Below are positions 10,701 to 20,974 of a stretch of DNA of 35,283 nucleotides, piece after piece. Numbering within the stretch: the stretch's first letter is position 1; every line of letters begins with the position of its first letter. The position numbers and the translations under genes were made by a program. The notes below the pieces were generated by a model, which worked only from the letters and a program-made list of their open reading frames with translations, was not told the origin of the DNA and did no database searches. The DNA lies in assembly GCA_947493145.1 (NCBI GenBank), contig CANLPZ010000004.1:1-35283 (forward strand), given 5' to 3'. The stretch comes from an uncultured Paracoccaceae bacterium (lineage in GTDB: Bacteria > Pseudomonadota > Alphaproteobacteria > Rhodobacterales > Rhodobacteraceae).

Positions 10701-11172
10701 ACGAAATGACAAGCTGAACGTCCTGTTGAAATACCGCTATTTGCGCGATTTCTATGGTCAGCGGATCGATGACACCGATGTGCCCGGACCCAAACAAGAA
10801 AGTCATGTTCTTAGTGTTGATGCCGAATACGACCTGAATGAAAACTGGTCTGTTGGCGGGAAACTTGGTGTGCGTCTGTCCGAAACCGCGGCCGCTGGCA
10901 GTTCAACCTTTACAGAAAACAACGCGGCCCTTGCGGTGGTCAATGCGCGCTATCATTTGGTGCATAATTGGGACGTGTTGTTGGAAGCCCGTGCAATTGG
11001 GTTGGAACAGGCGGGCACGGCCGAAATTGGCGCGCTTGGCGCGGTTTACCGTCACCTTGGGAACAACGTCAAAGTGGGCGTTGGCTACAATTTCGGAACA
11101 TTTTCCGATGATCTGACCGACCTGACCTTTGACGATCAGGGTGCGTTTTTGAACATCGTCGCGAAGTTTTGA
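7732..11172 (+). CDS. large outer-membrane barrel-type protein
   Basis: This 1146-residue protein starts with a clear signal peptide (Lys/Arg start, hydrophobic core, cleavage near A-Q-S at about residue 26). Residues about 30-290 are beta-rich and include V-R-F-D-G-L-T-V-T-P-R and V-Y-R-V-Y-G-A-N-G-R-F-D-E-T. Residues about 340-540 carry a conserved-looking segment with D-L-Y-P-T-Y-G-D-D-S and R-D-Y-A-I-N-Y-I-Q-G-R-V-T-L. From about 550 to the end, alternating aromatic/polar strands recur and the chain ends in A-K-F, the terminal Phe typical of BAM-assembled barrels. The gene begins 2 bases after the DUF11 gene, so the two are very likely cotranscribed and translationally coupled. It has no TonB box that I can recognise, and no plug domain is obvious. 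Function is inferred: anchor, exporter or partner of the DUF11 protein. The barrel call is good; the specific role is unknown. Confidence 0.8.
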   Translation: MRSSLKHTPSILALIAAAATTSVFAQSSTVVTLPVGENTELASSGDLAADGLSISIDGEPITGPARAIDTQRQTDIALEEADIQVRFDGLTVTPRLDLTLGNDTNLSAGAQVQFDAATNYPDFIDRGELRLIDLDAVGGPKTVAKYPLAPNGSATVTLPDGNLVAVYRVYGANGRFDETEALSLSRLDLTDGDRGFDSTAKRNIQITGGAVTVSGSNVGQGADVQVLGASVTPDPNGRFAVQRILPVGDHGVDVKISGGLAQPVDEVREITIPRSEAFYFAVADVTLGWRRDEAAGIDDSFATGRVSGYWNGRTASGYSIVASVDTGEGPLKDIFRDLDEKDPRNLLLRVTPSDLYPTYGDDSTITDTTPTAGKFYLHVEKNGSYGTWGTFKADVSGGTYLRNERTLYGATGNLQTQAVTENGDARARLQLYAAQPDNLPGRDVFLGTGGAVYFLQRQDISVGSETVSIELRDANTGLIVERIPLTFGRDYAINYIQGRVTLSEPLSGRTAAGRVIANPSGDYLANLVVQYEFTPTTGDVDVFTYGARAEAWITDNLRIGVTGQVEDTDTSDYKAYGADVVYRISEGTYVELDYAKSTGSAIGLGFSTDGGFEIDNQTGVAGSSGEAYRLNIKADYADLGFAGQGAIAAYAERRTAGFSTLDYLNNSVDQDFWGISIEGEPNETLHYALAYDAKSAADGTFTHIGRAELGFALNETVDLDFGVELQDRDTGSRTDVGVRLTYALSETASVYLFGQTTVDRDGLEANDRYGIGGSYAFDSGWEVSGEVSDGTTGVAGRAQIGYSDGQGTTSYFGYELSPDREFAGVTLTGNDRGRFIVGGTRSVNDRLSYYAETSYDLFGQHRSLSNAFGVSYSPQEYLTLLGDFEIGRVEDDLNGDFDRQALSFGLRYNRPDIVTAEARLEYRTDKGVLSGTPQDLDAFLLNASARYKISDDARLVFNLSASKTEVADPSASFADGELVDLSFGYAYRPTRNDKLNVLLKYRYLRDFYGQRIDDTDVPGPKQESHVLSVDAEYDLNENWSVGGKLGVRLSETAAAGSSTFTENNAALAVVNARYHLVHNWDVLLEARAIGLEQAGTAEIGALGAVYRHLGNNVKVGVGYNFGTFSDDLTDLTFDDQGAFLNIVAKF

Positions 11173-11256
11173 ATGTCAAAGCGCGTCAAATGCTTGGAAA
11201 GTTACGCGAGGCTGCCTAAGTTTAGGTCGTAGCTTTTCAAAAGGGACAGACCGTTT

Positions 11257-12084
11257 ATGAAATCGATCCTAACCGCCGCGACGTTGTCATTGAGCTTTGC
11301 TGTGCCGGCTTTTGCCGCACCAACCGCACAGGACCACGAGACTTTGTTCGAGGCGCTCGCGCTGTCCGAAATTGTTGAGATCATGCGCGAAGAAGGAATC
11401 GGTTATGGCGCTGAGATCGGCAATGATCTGTTTCCGGGTCGTATCAACAGCGATTGGTCTGATGTTGTTGAACGGATTTACGACCCAGAACGCATGATCG
11501 ATGTTTTGCGAAAAGAAATGGCTGACGAGATGTCAGACACGGATCTTACACCATTGATCGCGTTTTTTACCGGCACGATCGGAAGCGAGCTTGTTTCGTT
11601 AGAAGTTTCAGGTCGCCGTGCGTTGCTGGATGAAACGGTCGAAAACGCCAGCATCGAGGCGCTTGAAATCGCGGCCGAAGACAATTCACCACGATACCAG
11701 TTGATCAAAGAGTTCGCCAAAACCAACGATTTGATCGAAACCAATGTCGTTGGGTCCCTGAATTCGAATTACGCGTTTTATGTCGGGTTGGTTGATGGCG
11801 GCGGCTTGCCAATGGAAATCACGGATGAACAGATTTTATCAGATGTTTGGTCCGGTGAACCGGAAATCCGCGAAAACACAATAGAATGGCTGTATTCCTA
11901 TTTGTTGATGGCCTACCAGCCGGTGCCGGATGATTACATCCAAGCGTATATCGAAATTTCCAAAACGGAGGAAGGCAAGGATTTGAACCGTGCGATGTTC
12001 ACGGCTTTTGATGTGCTGTTCACCGATATGTCAAAGGCACTTGGCCTCGGGGCTTCACGCTTTATGGTCGGCGAAGACCTTTAA
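11257..12084 (+). CDS. secreted DUF2059 family protein
   Basis: The 275-residue product has a cleavable signal peptide (M-K-S-I-L-T-A-A-T-L-S-L-S-F-A, cleavage after A-F-A near residue 21). The central part, about residues 60-140, has the DUF2059 pattern: helices with P-E-R-M-I-D-V-L-R and then L-I-A-F-F-T-G-T-I-G-S-E-L, in which a helix carries an aromatic pair followed by G. The protein is predicted to be periplasmic. Its function is unknown across the family. A purine-rich stretch (AAAAGGGACAG) lies upstream of the ATG. The gene follows the barrel gene by 84 bases and its stop codon abuts that of the lipoprotein gene on the other strand, leaving no room for a terminator. No catalytic residues can be proposed. 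Confidence 0.75.
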   Translation: MKSILTAATLSLSFAVPAFAAPTAQDHETLFEALALSEIVEIMREEGIGYGAEIGNDLFPGRINSDWSDVVERIYDPERMIDVLRKEMADEMSDTDLTPLIAFFTGTIGSELVSLEVSGRRALLDETVENASIEALEIAAEDNSPRYQLIKEFAKTNDLIETNVVGSLNSNYAFYVGLVDGGGLPMEITDEQILSDVWSGEPEIRENTIEWLYSYLLMAYQPVPDDYIQAYIEISKTEEGKDLNRAMFTAFDVLFTDMSKALGLGASRFMVGEDL

Positions 12085-12447
12085 TCACTGCCCATGTACC
12101 ATCAAGGCGACGATCAGCGCCTCTTGGTTGCGGGCATACAAAGCGCGTTCTGATTGAAGCCGTAGTGTCAGTATATCGCGGTCTTTGGCCGCGACACGTG
12201 CCAAATTCATTGCCTCAATCAATTGATCACCGCCGCCATTGTCAATGTCAGCGATCAGGGCAGGGTGATTGGTTTTGACAAACACTTCGACCGCACCGCG
12301 ACGTTCACCGTAAGCAGCGTTTTGCACCGCGTTGCCAATTCCGTAAAACGGCAAGAGCAACGGGTTCGGAACATGCGAGGCTTCGTTGCTGCAACCTGCT
12401 AAACCTGTTATGATAATAAGACATAGACGACTGCGGTGACGGGTCAT
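12085..12447 (-). CDS. small lipoprotein of unknown function
   Basis: I take the ATG at 12447 as the start: it has an AGAGGCAG ribosome site just upstream and leads straight into a lipoprotein signal, M-T-R-H-R-S-R-L-C-L-I-I-I-T-G-L-A-G-C, with the lipobox Cys at residue 19. A longer open frame runs to 12651 but would have an internal signal and would overlap the rplU start region. The mature part is about 100 residues, has an Ala/Glu/Leu-rich helical second half, and carries N-A-A-Y-G-E-R-R-G-A-V-E-V-F-V near residues 43-57. I recognise no domain. The gene diverges from rplU and converges on the DUF2059 gene with no bases between the two stops. Outer-membrane anchoring is inferred because residue +2 after Cys is Ser, not Asp. 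Confidence 0.65.
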   Translation of the reverse strand: MTRHRSRLCLIIITGLAGCSNEASHVPNPLLLPFYGIGNAVQNAAYGERRGAVEVFVKTNHPALIADIDNGGGDQLIEAMNLARVAAKDRDILTLRLQSERALYARNQEALIVALMVHGQ

Positions 12448-12475
12448 GATTTTCTGCCTCTCGTTCTTATTTGTC

Positions 12476-12504
12476 TTGACTTGAAATCCCATAGCGCAGA
12501 TAAG
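12476..12504 (+). promoter_or_regulatory. candidate sigma70 promoter for rplU-rpmA
   Basis: TTGACT at 12476-12481 and GATAAG at 12499-12504 are separated by exactly 17 bases. They lie in the 204-base gap between the divergent lipoprotein gene and rplU. The -35 match is good and the -10 is moderate. It leaves a leader of roughly 140 bases before the rplU ATG. Confidence 0.4.
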
Positions 12505-12651
12505 CCCGCATCCGTGCAAGTCCCCTTGGGGGGATTCTGTGCGTATTAGCGTAATCTCGCCCAACACTGGGCGCGCTGTCCTAGGCGGGGATGATCCCCA
12601 CAACACCTGTAAATCAGGGGCCAACCGACGCGAGAATGGAAAGAAATGCAC

Positions 12652-13329
12652 ATGTTTGCAGTCCTAAAGACTGGTGGCAAGCAATACAAAGTTTCCTCAG
12701 GCGATGTTCTTCGTGTTGAGAAACTTGCAGCTGATGCCGGTGAAAAAGTACAATTCAATGAGATTCTGATGGTTGGTGGCACCGTAGGTACACCAGTTGT
12801 CGAAGGTGCTGCGGTTCAGGCCGAAGTGATCGACCAGATCAAAGGCGAAAAGACAATTAACTTTGTTAAGCGTCGTCGTAAGCACTCTTCAAAGCGGACC
12901 AAGGGTCACCGTCAACAGTTAACACTGTTGCGTGTCACTGACATCTTGGAAAAAGGTGGCGACAAGTCTGGTGTAAAAGCCGCTGTTGGTGCCGGTTCAG
13001 TTGCTGGTGTTGCTGTTGCAGCCGCAGCCACGAAAAAGCCAGCTGCGAAAAAAGCTGCGCCAAAGAAAGAAGCCGCTCCAAAGGCAGACGCAAAAACAGC
13101 TGCGCCTAAGAAAGCTGCGAAAAAGACAGACGGCGATGATCTGACACAGATCAGCGGCGTAGGTCCCGTTATCGTTGGCAAGCTTCATGATCTTGGCGTA
13201 ACAACATTTGCGCAGATCGCAGCATGGACGCCAGAAGATGTTGCTGCTATGGATGAGAAGCTAAACTTCAAAGGCCGCATCGATCGTGATGACTGGCTAA
13301 AGCAAGCCGCAGAGCTGGCTAAAGGTTAA
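12652..13329 (+). CDS. rplU: 50S ribosomal protein L21 with C-terminal HhH extension
   Basis: L21 binds 23S rRNA in the large subunit. Residues 1 to about 103 are canonical: [14 protein letters not shown] at the start, the [16 protein letters not shown] rRNA-binding stretch, and L-L-R-V-T-D-I at the end. I prefer the ATG at 12652 over the one at 12646, because GGAAAG (12638-12643) sits 8 bases from the former and only 2 from the latter. After the canonical part comes a Lys/Ala-rich, low-complexity tail of about 55 residues, then a helix-hairpin-helix-like module ([10 protein letters not shown] and [10 protein letters not shown]) over the last 65 residues. The product is 225 residues against about 103 in most bacteria. 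Extended L21 proteins occur in alphaproteobacteria. rpmA follows after 11 bases. Confidence 0.95.
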   Translation: MFAVLKTGGKQYKVSSGDVLRVEKLAADAGEKVQFNEILMVGGTVGTPVVEGAAVQAEVIDQIKGEKTINFVKRRRKHSSKRTKGHRQQLTLLRVTDILEKGGDKSGVKAAVGAGSVAGVAVAAAATKKPAAKKAAPKKEAAPKADAKTAAPKKAAKKTDGDDLTQISGVGPVIVGKLHDLGVTTFAQIAAWTPEDVAAMDEKLNFKGRIDRDDWLKQAAELAKG

Positions 13330-13340
13330 GGAGAGAACAC

Positions 13341-13610
13341 ATGGCACATAAAAAAGCAGGTGGTTCGTCCCGTAACGGTCGCGACTCCGTTGGTCGTCGT
13401 CTTGGTGTGAAAAAATATGGCGGCGAGTCCGTTATCCCTGGAAACATCATTCTGCGTCAGCGCGGCACAAAAATGTGGCCGGGCGAAGGCGTAGGCATGG
13501 GTAAAGATCACACAATCTTTGCGACTGTCGAAGGTCACGTAAAGTTCCACAAGGGCTTGAAACAACGCACGTTTATTTCAGTCCTTCCGGCGGCCGAGGC
13601 TGCCGAATAA
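13341..13610 (+). CDS. rpmA: 50S ribosomal protein L27
   Basis: The 89-residue protein is a full-length L27, which reaches toward the peptidyl transferase centre of the large subunit. The start [16 protein letters not shown] is diagnostic, and the internal G-V-K-K-Y-G-G-E and [10 protein letters not shown] stretches are typical of the family. There is no N-terminal leader of the Firmicutes kind that needs processing. AAGGAGAG overlaps the rplU stop and serves as a strong ribosome site. A strong terminator follows at 13641, which closes the rplU-rpmA unit. Confidence 0.98.
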   Translation: MAHKKAGGSSRNGRDSVGRRLGVKKYGGESVIPGNIILRQRGTKMWPGEGVGMGKDHTIFATVEGHVKFHKGLKQRTFISVLPAAEAAE

Positions 13611-13640
13611 GCCGAATACCTTTAGGTACATAAGTTTTCA

Positions 13641-13669
13641 AAGGGTCGGCTGAAAAGCCGGCCCTTTTT
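13641..13669 (+). terminator. intrinsic terminator after rpmA
   Basis: AAGGGTCGGC (13641-13650) pairs with GCCGGCCCTT (13657-13666) around a TGAAAA loop, with one G-T pair. The T-run that ends the second arm continues to 13669. It lies 31 bases after the rpmA stop and 23 bases before the next start. Confidence 0.88.
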
Positions 13670-13691
13670 CGTTTTGGTTTGGAGAAAACCA

Positions 13692-14297
13692 ATGTCTATT
13701 GCATATGCGTCTTTGTTGGGATTTGTCGGTGCGCAGGTCGCAACACCGGGTCCTGCGAATATGGTTATGTTGGCCACGGGCGCGCGATTTGGATTTCGCG
13801 CGACAGTGCCGTTTGTGTTCGGCGTCGCGCTGAGCAAACAATTTATCATCTGGCCCATCGGGTTCGGAATGATGGCGGTAATGCAATCGACACCGATTTT
13901 ATTTGAAATTTTAAAATGGCTCTCTGCCGCATATATTTTTTGGCTTGCGTGGCGCGTTGCAAATATGCGTTTGAGCGTGGGTCAGGCCACTGGGACAGCC
14001 CCGTCGTTTTTCGCGGGATTGGGGGTCCATCCGTTGAACCCCAAAGCATGGGGCGTTGTTGCTGCAACGTTTACCAATTTTGCATCGCCCGAATTGTCGG
14101 CCTTATCCAACACCGCACTCATTGCGTCAGTGTTGCTTGGGTGGCAATTGCTGTTGCATCCCGTTTGGGCCTTTAGCGGTGAAAAAATCGCTGCCACCGT
14201 CGCCGGTACACCACGCGAAAAATACTTAATGTGGGGCCTCGCGGCCTTGACTGTTTTGTCCGTTCTTTACGTTTTATTGGGAGGATACATCTCATGA
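13692..14297 (+). CDS. LysE/RhtB family amino acid exporter
   Basis: The 201-residue inner-membrane protein has the family's signature in its first helix and loop, A-T-P-G-P-A-N-M-V-M-L (residues about 18-28), followed by G-A-R-F-G. It has about six hydrophobic segments and the second-half motif H-P-L-N-P-K-A-W. Members export amino acids such as lysine, homoserine or threonine; the substrate here cannot be read from sequence. I chose the ATG at 13692, because GGAG at 13681-13684 is well spaced and the family signature starts soon after. An upstream in-frame GTG/ATG at 13674 would sit too close to the terminator. Its stop overlaps the next start as ATGA, indicating translational coupling. Confidence 0.88.
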   Translation: MSIAYASLLGFVGAQVATPGPANMVMLATGARFGFRATVPFVFGVALSKQFIIWPIGFGMMAVMQSTPILFEILKWLSAAYIFWLAWRVANMRLSVGQATGTAPSFFAGLGVHPLNPKAWGVVAATFTNFASPELSALSNTALIASVLLGWQLLLHPVWAFSGEKIAATVAGTPREKYLMWGLAALTVLSVLYVLLGGYIS

Positions 14298-14832
14298 GTT
14301 TTCAAGATCCAATCACTTTGGCACCAATTGTCACCGAACGTTTTACGTTGCGTGGCCTTGATCGATCTGACGCCGGACTCATTGATATGTTTGCCGGTGA
14401 CGAACGGGTTGCGCGCATGACAACCTCGATCCCGCACCCGTTGCCAGACGGCGCGACCAAAGCCTTTATTGAACAAGGGCAATCCGCCGATGGCATGACA
14501 ACATGGTGCATTGACGGCAACGCGGCGGGCTATGGGCCGTTGGTGGGTTTGGTATCGCTTATTCCGATGGACCGGAAACAGTCGGAAATTGCCTATTGGG
14601 TGGCGCCGCAGTTTTGGAAATCTGGTATCGCAAGCGAGGCGGTTAAAACTCTGGTCCGTGAAAACCCGCAAGGATGCGAAACGATTTTTGGATCTGTGTT
14701 CCAAGACAATCCAGGATCTGCGCGGGTCCTAACCAATACTGGATTTGACTATCTTGGCGATGCTGAGGCCTTTAGCGTTGCGCGAAATGCTGTGGTTCCG
14801 ACATGGACCTATATCTACAAGGTGCCCGAGAT

Positions 14833-14836
<4 letters not shown>
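14294..14836 (+). CDS. GNAT N-acetyltransferase, RimJ/RimL type
   Basis: The 180-residue protein shows the RimJ/L-like Acetyltransf_3 pattern: T-E-R-F-T-L-R-G-L near residues 13-21, an S-E-I-A-Y-W-V strand near the middle, then W-K-S-G-I-A-S-E-A, which fits the acetyl-CoA-binding Q/R-x-x-G-x-G/A loop. Near the end it has N-P-G-S-A-R-V-L-T-N-T-G-F, the typical N-x-x-S-x-x-V-L-x-x-x-G-F motif. The acceptor could be a protein N-terminus or a small amine; this is not decidable. The start overlaps the LysE-type stop by ATGA, and the stop overlaps the next gene in the same way. Confidence 0.9.
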
Positions 14837-18012
<3,176 letters not shown>

Positions 18013-18016
18013 TGAC

Positions 18017-19264
18017 ATGAGCGATGATATTAAAACAATGATGGCGGACATTGGTGCACGCGCCAAGGCTGCAAGCCAAGAGTTGGCCTTTGCATCGGCG
18101 GACCAGAAAACAACTGCGCTATTGGGGGCGGCCGATGCTGTTTGGGGCCGTCGCGACGAAATTATTGCCGCGAACAAACAGGATATGGAATTTGGTCGTG
18201 ACAAGGGGTTAAGCCCTGCGATGATGGACCGTCTTATGCTGGACGAGGATCGCATCCAAGGTATCGTGGACGGGTTGCGCGCGGTTGCGGAACAAGATGA
18301 CCCTGTGGGCGAGGTAATAACCGAATGGGACCGCCCGACCGGATTGCATATCAAACGGGTACGAACACCGCTTGGCGTTATCGGCGTGATTTACGAAAGC
18401 CGTCCAAATGTCACCGCGGACGCGGGCGCGTTGTGCCTAAAGGCCGGAAACGCCGTGATCTTGCGCGGTGGGTCAGAAAGTTTTCATTCTTCCGGAGTGA
18501 TCCACGACTGTTTGGTCGATGGGCTAAAGGCCGCAAACTTGCCTGTGGACGCCATATTGCGCGTCCCGACACGTGATCGTGCTGCCGTCGCTGAAATGTT
18601 GACCATGACTGACACCGTTGATGTTATCGTACCACGCGGTGGCAAAGGGTTGGTCGGGCTGGTTCAACGCGAGGCCCGCGTGCCGGTCTTTGCCCACCTC
18701 GAAGGGATCTGCCACATTTATATCGACAAAGATGCAGACCCTGAAAAAGCGCGTGCTGTTGTTTTAAATGCGAAAACCCGCCGCACTGGAATTTGCGGGT
18801 CGGCCGAATGTTTGCTGATCCACAAAGATGTCGCTGATGGTTTGGGGCAACAAATTGTTGACGACCTAAAGGACGCAGGCGTCGAGGTGCGGGCGAATGG
18901 TTTGAACGGATCTGTTCCGGCCACGGCCGACGATTTCGGCAAAGAATTCTTGGATATGATTATCGCTGCGAAAACCGTTGATGGGATCGATGAAGCGATT
19001 GCGCATATTCGCGAATTTGGATCGGACCATACAGATTGTATTTTGACTGAAAACGACGCAGCGGGTGATCAGTTTTTCACCCAGCTCGACAGTGCGATTT
19101 TGATGCGCAATGCGTCGACACAGTTCGCAGATGGCGGTGAATTCGGCATGGGCGCCGAAATTGGCATCGCGACGGGAAAAATGCACGCGCGTGGGCCGGT
19201 TGGGGCCACGCAGTTGACCAGTTTCAAATATCTGGTCACTGGCGACGGAACGGTTCGGAGCTAA
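18017..19264 (+). CDS. proA: gamma-glutamyl phosphate reductase
   Basis: ProA reduces glutamyl-5-phosphate to glutamate-5-semialdehyde with NADPH, the second step of proline synthesis. The 415-residue protein is full length. It shows [14 protein letters not shown] near residues 119-132, P-R-G-G-K-G-L in the middle, and the catalytic cysteine context [10 protein letters not shown]. Near the C-terminus it has [20 protein letters not shown], typical for the family. AAAGGG is spaced 7 bases before the ATG. It is the last gene of the chain, and its stop codon directly abuts the stop of the chpT-like gene on the other strand. Confidence 0.97.
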   Translation: MSDDIKTMMADIGARAKAASQELAFASADQKTTALLGAADAVWGRRDEIIAANKQDMEFGRDKGLSPAMMDRLMLDEDRIQGIVDGLRAVAEQDDPVGEVITEWDRPTGLHIKRVRTPLGVIGVIYESRPNVTADAGALCLKAGNAVILRGGSESFHSSGVIHDCLVDGLKAANLPVDAILRVPTRDRAAVAEMLTMTDTVDVIVPRGGKGLVGLVQREARVPVFAHLEGICHIYIDKDADPEKARAVVLNAKTRRTGICGSAECLLIHKDVADGLGQQIVDDLKDAGVEVRANGLNGSVPATADDFGKEFLDMIIAAKTVDGIDEAIAHIREFGSDHTDCILTENDAAGDQFFTQLDSAILMRNASTQFADGGEFGMGAEIGIATGKMHARGPVGATQLTSFKYLVTGDGTVRS

Positions 19265-19852
19265 CTAAAAATTCACGGTGATCGATGTGTCGGTCACCGT
19301 TTTTTTCAAAACGCGCCCATTGTCGGCCAAGATTTTCGCGGCCAAGGTAAAGTGTATCAATCGCGGTGCTAAGTCCAAAGAGGGCGTTTGGAATTGGTCC
19401 CATGCGGACAGGTCGGGATTGAATTTTCGCGCCGTCGCATGAATCGTCCAACGATTGTCTTCTTTGTGAACGACCACCTCACCACCGTAAGGCATTGCGC
19501 TTTCCAAACACAAAGACAAAAGAAAACCCACCTGCGTACATTTGCGTGGGATATCCCCTGGGACTTGCCAGTCGATTTTTACACGGGCGTGTGGGTTGAT
19601 TTCCGACAATAATGAATGAACCTCGGTCGCGCCGATAATTGTGTCGTCTGACCCATGGCCAAAGGCGATCCGAAAGAACTTTATACTGGCATTTGCATTC
19701 GCGACCGCGTCTGAAATCATTTGCATTTCAGGGGAATTCGATTGGCCTGTCATTTGCAGCAATTCAACGCCGTTGCCAATTGCCGACAGTGGGTTGACAA
19801 TGTCATGACAAATGCGAGACGCAACAAGGGATGCTAATTTTGTGTCGTCCAT
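19265..19852 (-). CDS. chpT: ChpT-like histidine phosphotransferase
   Basis: ChpT relays phosphate from the hybrid kinase CckA to CtrA (and CpdR) in alphaproteobacteria. The 195-residue protein has the expected layout: a helical hairpin with the phospho-accepting His16 in A-S-R-I-C-H-D-I-V-N-P-L-S-A-I-G, and a degenerate ATPase-like C-terminal domain that includes L-C-L-E-S-A-M-P-Y-G-G. The H-D pair and N-P-x-x-A-I match known ChpT proteins. An AGGAAG ribosome site precedes the ATG. Only 24 bases separate its start from the divergent DUF3553 gene, and it converges on proA with no gap. The family call is firm. Action on CtrA is inferred, because neither cckA nor ctrA is in the window. Confidence 0.88.
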   Translation of the reverse strand: MDDTKLASLVASRICHDIVNPLSAIGNGVELLQMTGQSNSPEMQMISDAVANANASIKFFRIAFGHGSDDTIIGATEVHSLLSEINPHARVKIDWQVPGDIPRKCTQVGFLLSLCLESAMPYGGEVVVHKEDNRWTIHATARKFNPDLSAWDQFQTPSLDLAPRLIHFTLAAKILADNGRVLKKTVTDTSITVNF

Positions 19853-19876
19853 AAAATCTTCCTATTTGGGGCCGAT

Positions 19877-20059
19877 ATGTATAATGAAATGAACAGCGTC
19901 TTAACGCCAGGCATGTTTGTAAAACATCCGGCTCAGCCTGATTGGGGAGTCGGACAAGTTCAGTCTAACATCAACGGTAAGATCACCGTCAACTTTCCGG
20001 ACCACGGAAAAGTGGTGATCGACGGTGCCCGCATCTTGTTGGAGCCTGTTTTTCAATGA
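19877..20059 (+). CDS. DUF3553 family small protein
   Basis: The 60-residue protein matches the DUF3553 pattern: L-T-P-G-M-F-V-K-H-P, then P-D-W-G-V-G-Q-V-Q-S-N, then G-K-I-T-V-N-F-x-x-x-G-K-V-V-I-D. The fold resembles a small SH3/CarD-like barrel, which is a guess from the P-x-W-G-x-G-x-V pattern. I keep the ATG at 19877 because GGGG lies 5 bases before it; the ATG at 19889 has no ribosome site. It is divergent from chpT and upstream of olsBA. Its function is unknown. Confidence 0.85.
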   Translation: MYNEMNSVLTPGMFVKHPAQPDWGVGQVQSNINGKITVNFPDHGKVVIDGARILLEPVFQ

Positions 20060-20185
20060 TTTTTTCCGTTCTTGATGTTGCTGGATTCAACTTAGGGTAG
20101 TTTTATTGCCTGTGTTGTCAATCCTTTTGCGATGTTGCATCTGGGTATAGGTTAATTTACCCAGTTGCCGAACGTTCACCAGACG

Positions 20186-20974
20186 ATGGTTAGGTCCTTG
20201 AAACCAGACATGTCTTCTATGGCTCCGAAATTTGAGGCGCGGTTTGCAGAAACCACGGACGAGGTTCGTGCGGCACAAAAGCTGCGCTACGATGTCTTTG
20301 TTCGCGAATTGGGCGCGGATGGTCCCTGTGTCGATCACGACGCGGGCATTGAGGCCGACGAATTTGATCCGTTCTTTGATCATCTTTTATTGATCGACCA
20401 CGCGCGCAACGGCGAGGTTGTCGGGGTATACCGGCTGTTGACCCAAGAGGCTGCCAAACGGGCAGGGCGGTTTTATTCGGAAACCGAATATGACCTTGGT
20501 GTTTTGAAATCGAGCGGTCGAAACCTGTTGGAATTGGGGCGCAGTTGTTTGCACGCGGACTATCGTGGCGGAACGGCGATGATGTATATGTGGCAAGCGC
20601 TGGCGGTGTTTGTCGAAAAAAATGACATCGATGTCTTGTTCGGTGTGGCCAGTTTCCACGGAACCGATACAGCCAAATTGGCACCGGCATTGTCATTACT
20701 GCACCACAATCATCTAGCACCGCCCGAGTTGCGCGTTCGCGCCATGCCGGATGCGTATCAGCGCATGGATTTGATGCCGATCGACAGTTTGGATCGGAAA
20801 TCTGCGATCAAACAGGTTCCATCCTTGATTAAAGCGTATCTTAGGTTGGGCGGCACCATTGGCGACGGCGCGTTTATAGACCACGGATTTAACACAACAG
20901 ATGTGTGTTTGATTTTGGACACCGCAACCATGAACGCAAAAACCACGCAACGCTATACACGGGGATCGACATGA
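20186..20974 (+). CDS. olsB: OlsB-like ornithine N-acyltransferase
   Basis: OlsB transfers a 3-hydroxyacyl chain from ACP to ornithine, making lyso-ornithine lipid at the inner membrane. The protein (262 residues from this start) has the hemolysin-like GNAT pattern: A-Q-K-L-R-Y-D-V-F-V-R-E-L-G early on, F-D-P-F-F-D-H-L-L-L, V-G-V-Y-R-L-L, and L-E-L-G-R-S-C-L-H-A-D-Y-R with a strand-rich middle. The start is uncertain. No good ribosome site precedes the TTG at 20165 or the ATGs at 20186, 20210 and 20219; the family pattern begins only after the last. The next gene, an acyltransferase, starts within its stop codon (ATGA), and this pairing is what makes the OlsB call strong. Confidence 0.87.
   Translation: MVRSLKPDMSSMAPKFEARFAETTDEVRAAQKLRYDVFVRELGADGPCVDHDAGIEADEFDPFFDHLLLIDHARNGEVVGVYRLLTQEAAKRAGRFYSETEYDLGVLKSSGRNLLELGRSCLHADYRGGTAMMYMWQALAVFVEKNDIDVLFGVASFHGTDTAKLAPALSLLHHNHLAPPELRVRAMPDAYQRMDLMPIDSLDRKSAIKQVPSLIKAYLRLGGTIGDGAFIDHGFNTTDVCLILDTATMNAKTTQRYTRGST

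Noticed and set aside
11216..11227. CCTAA-GT-TTAGG palindrome between the barrel gene and the DUF2059 gene
   Set aside because: Five-base arms with a two-base loop cannot form a terminator hairpin, and there is no T run.
12448..12651. N-terminal extension of the lipoprotein frame up to 12651
   Set aside because: It would bury the lipoprotein signal inside the protein and overlap the rplU promoter region and start; the ATG at 12447 has its own ribosome site.
19794..19799. Perfect TTGACA inside chpT, considered as the -35 of a DUF3553 promoter
   Set aside because: No acceptable -10 sequence lies 16-19 bases downstream.
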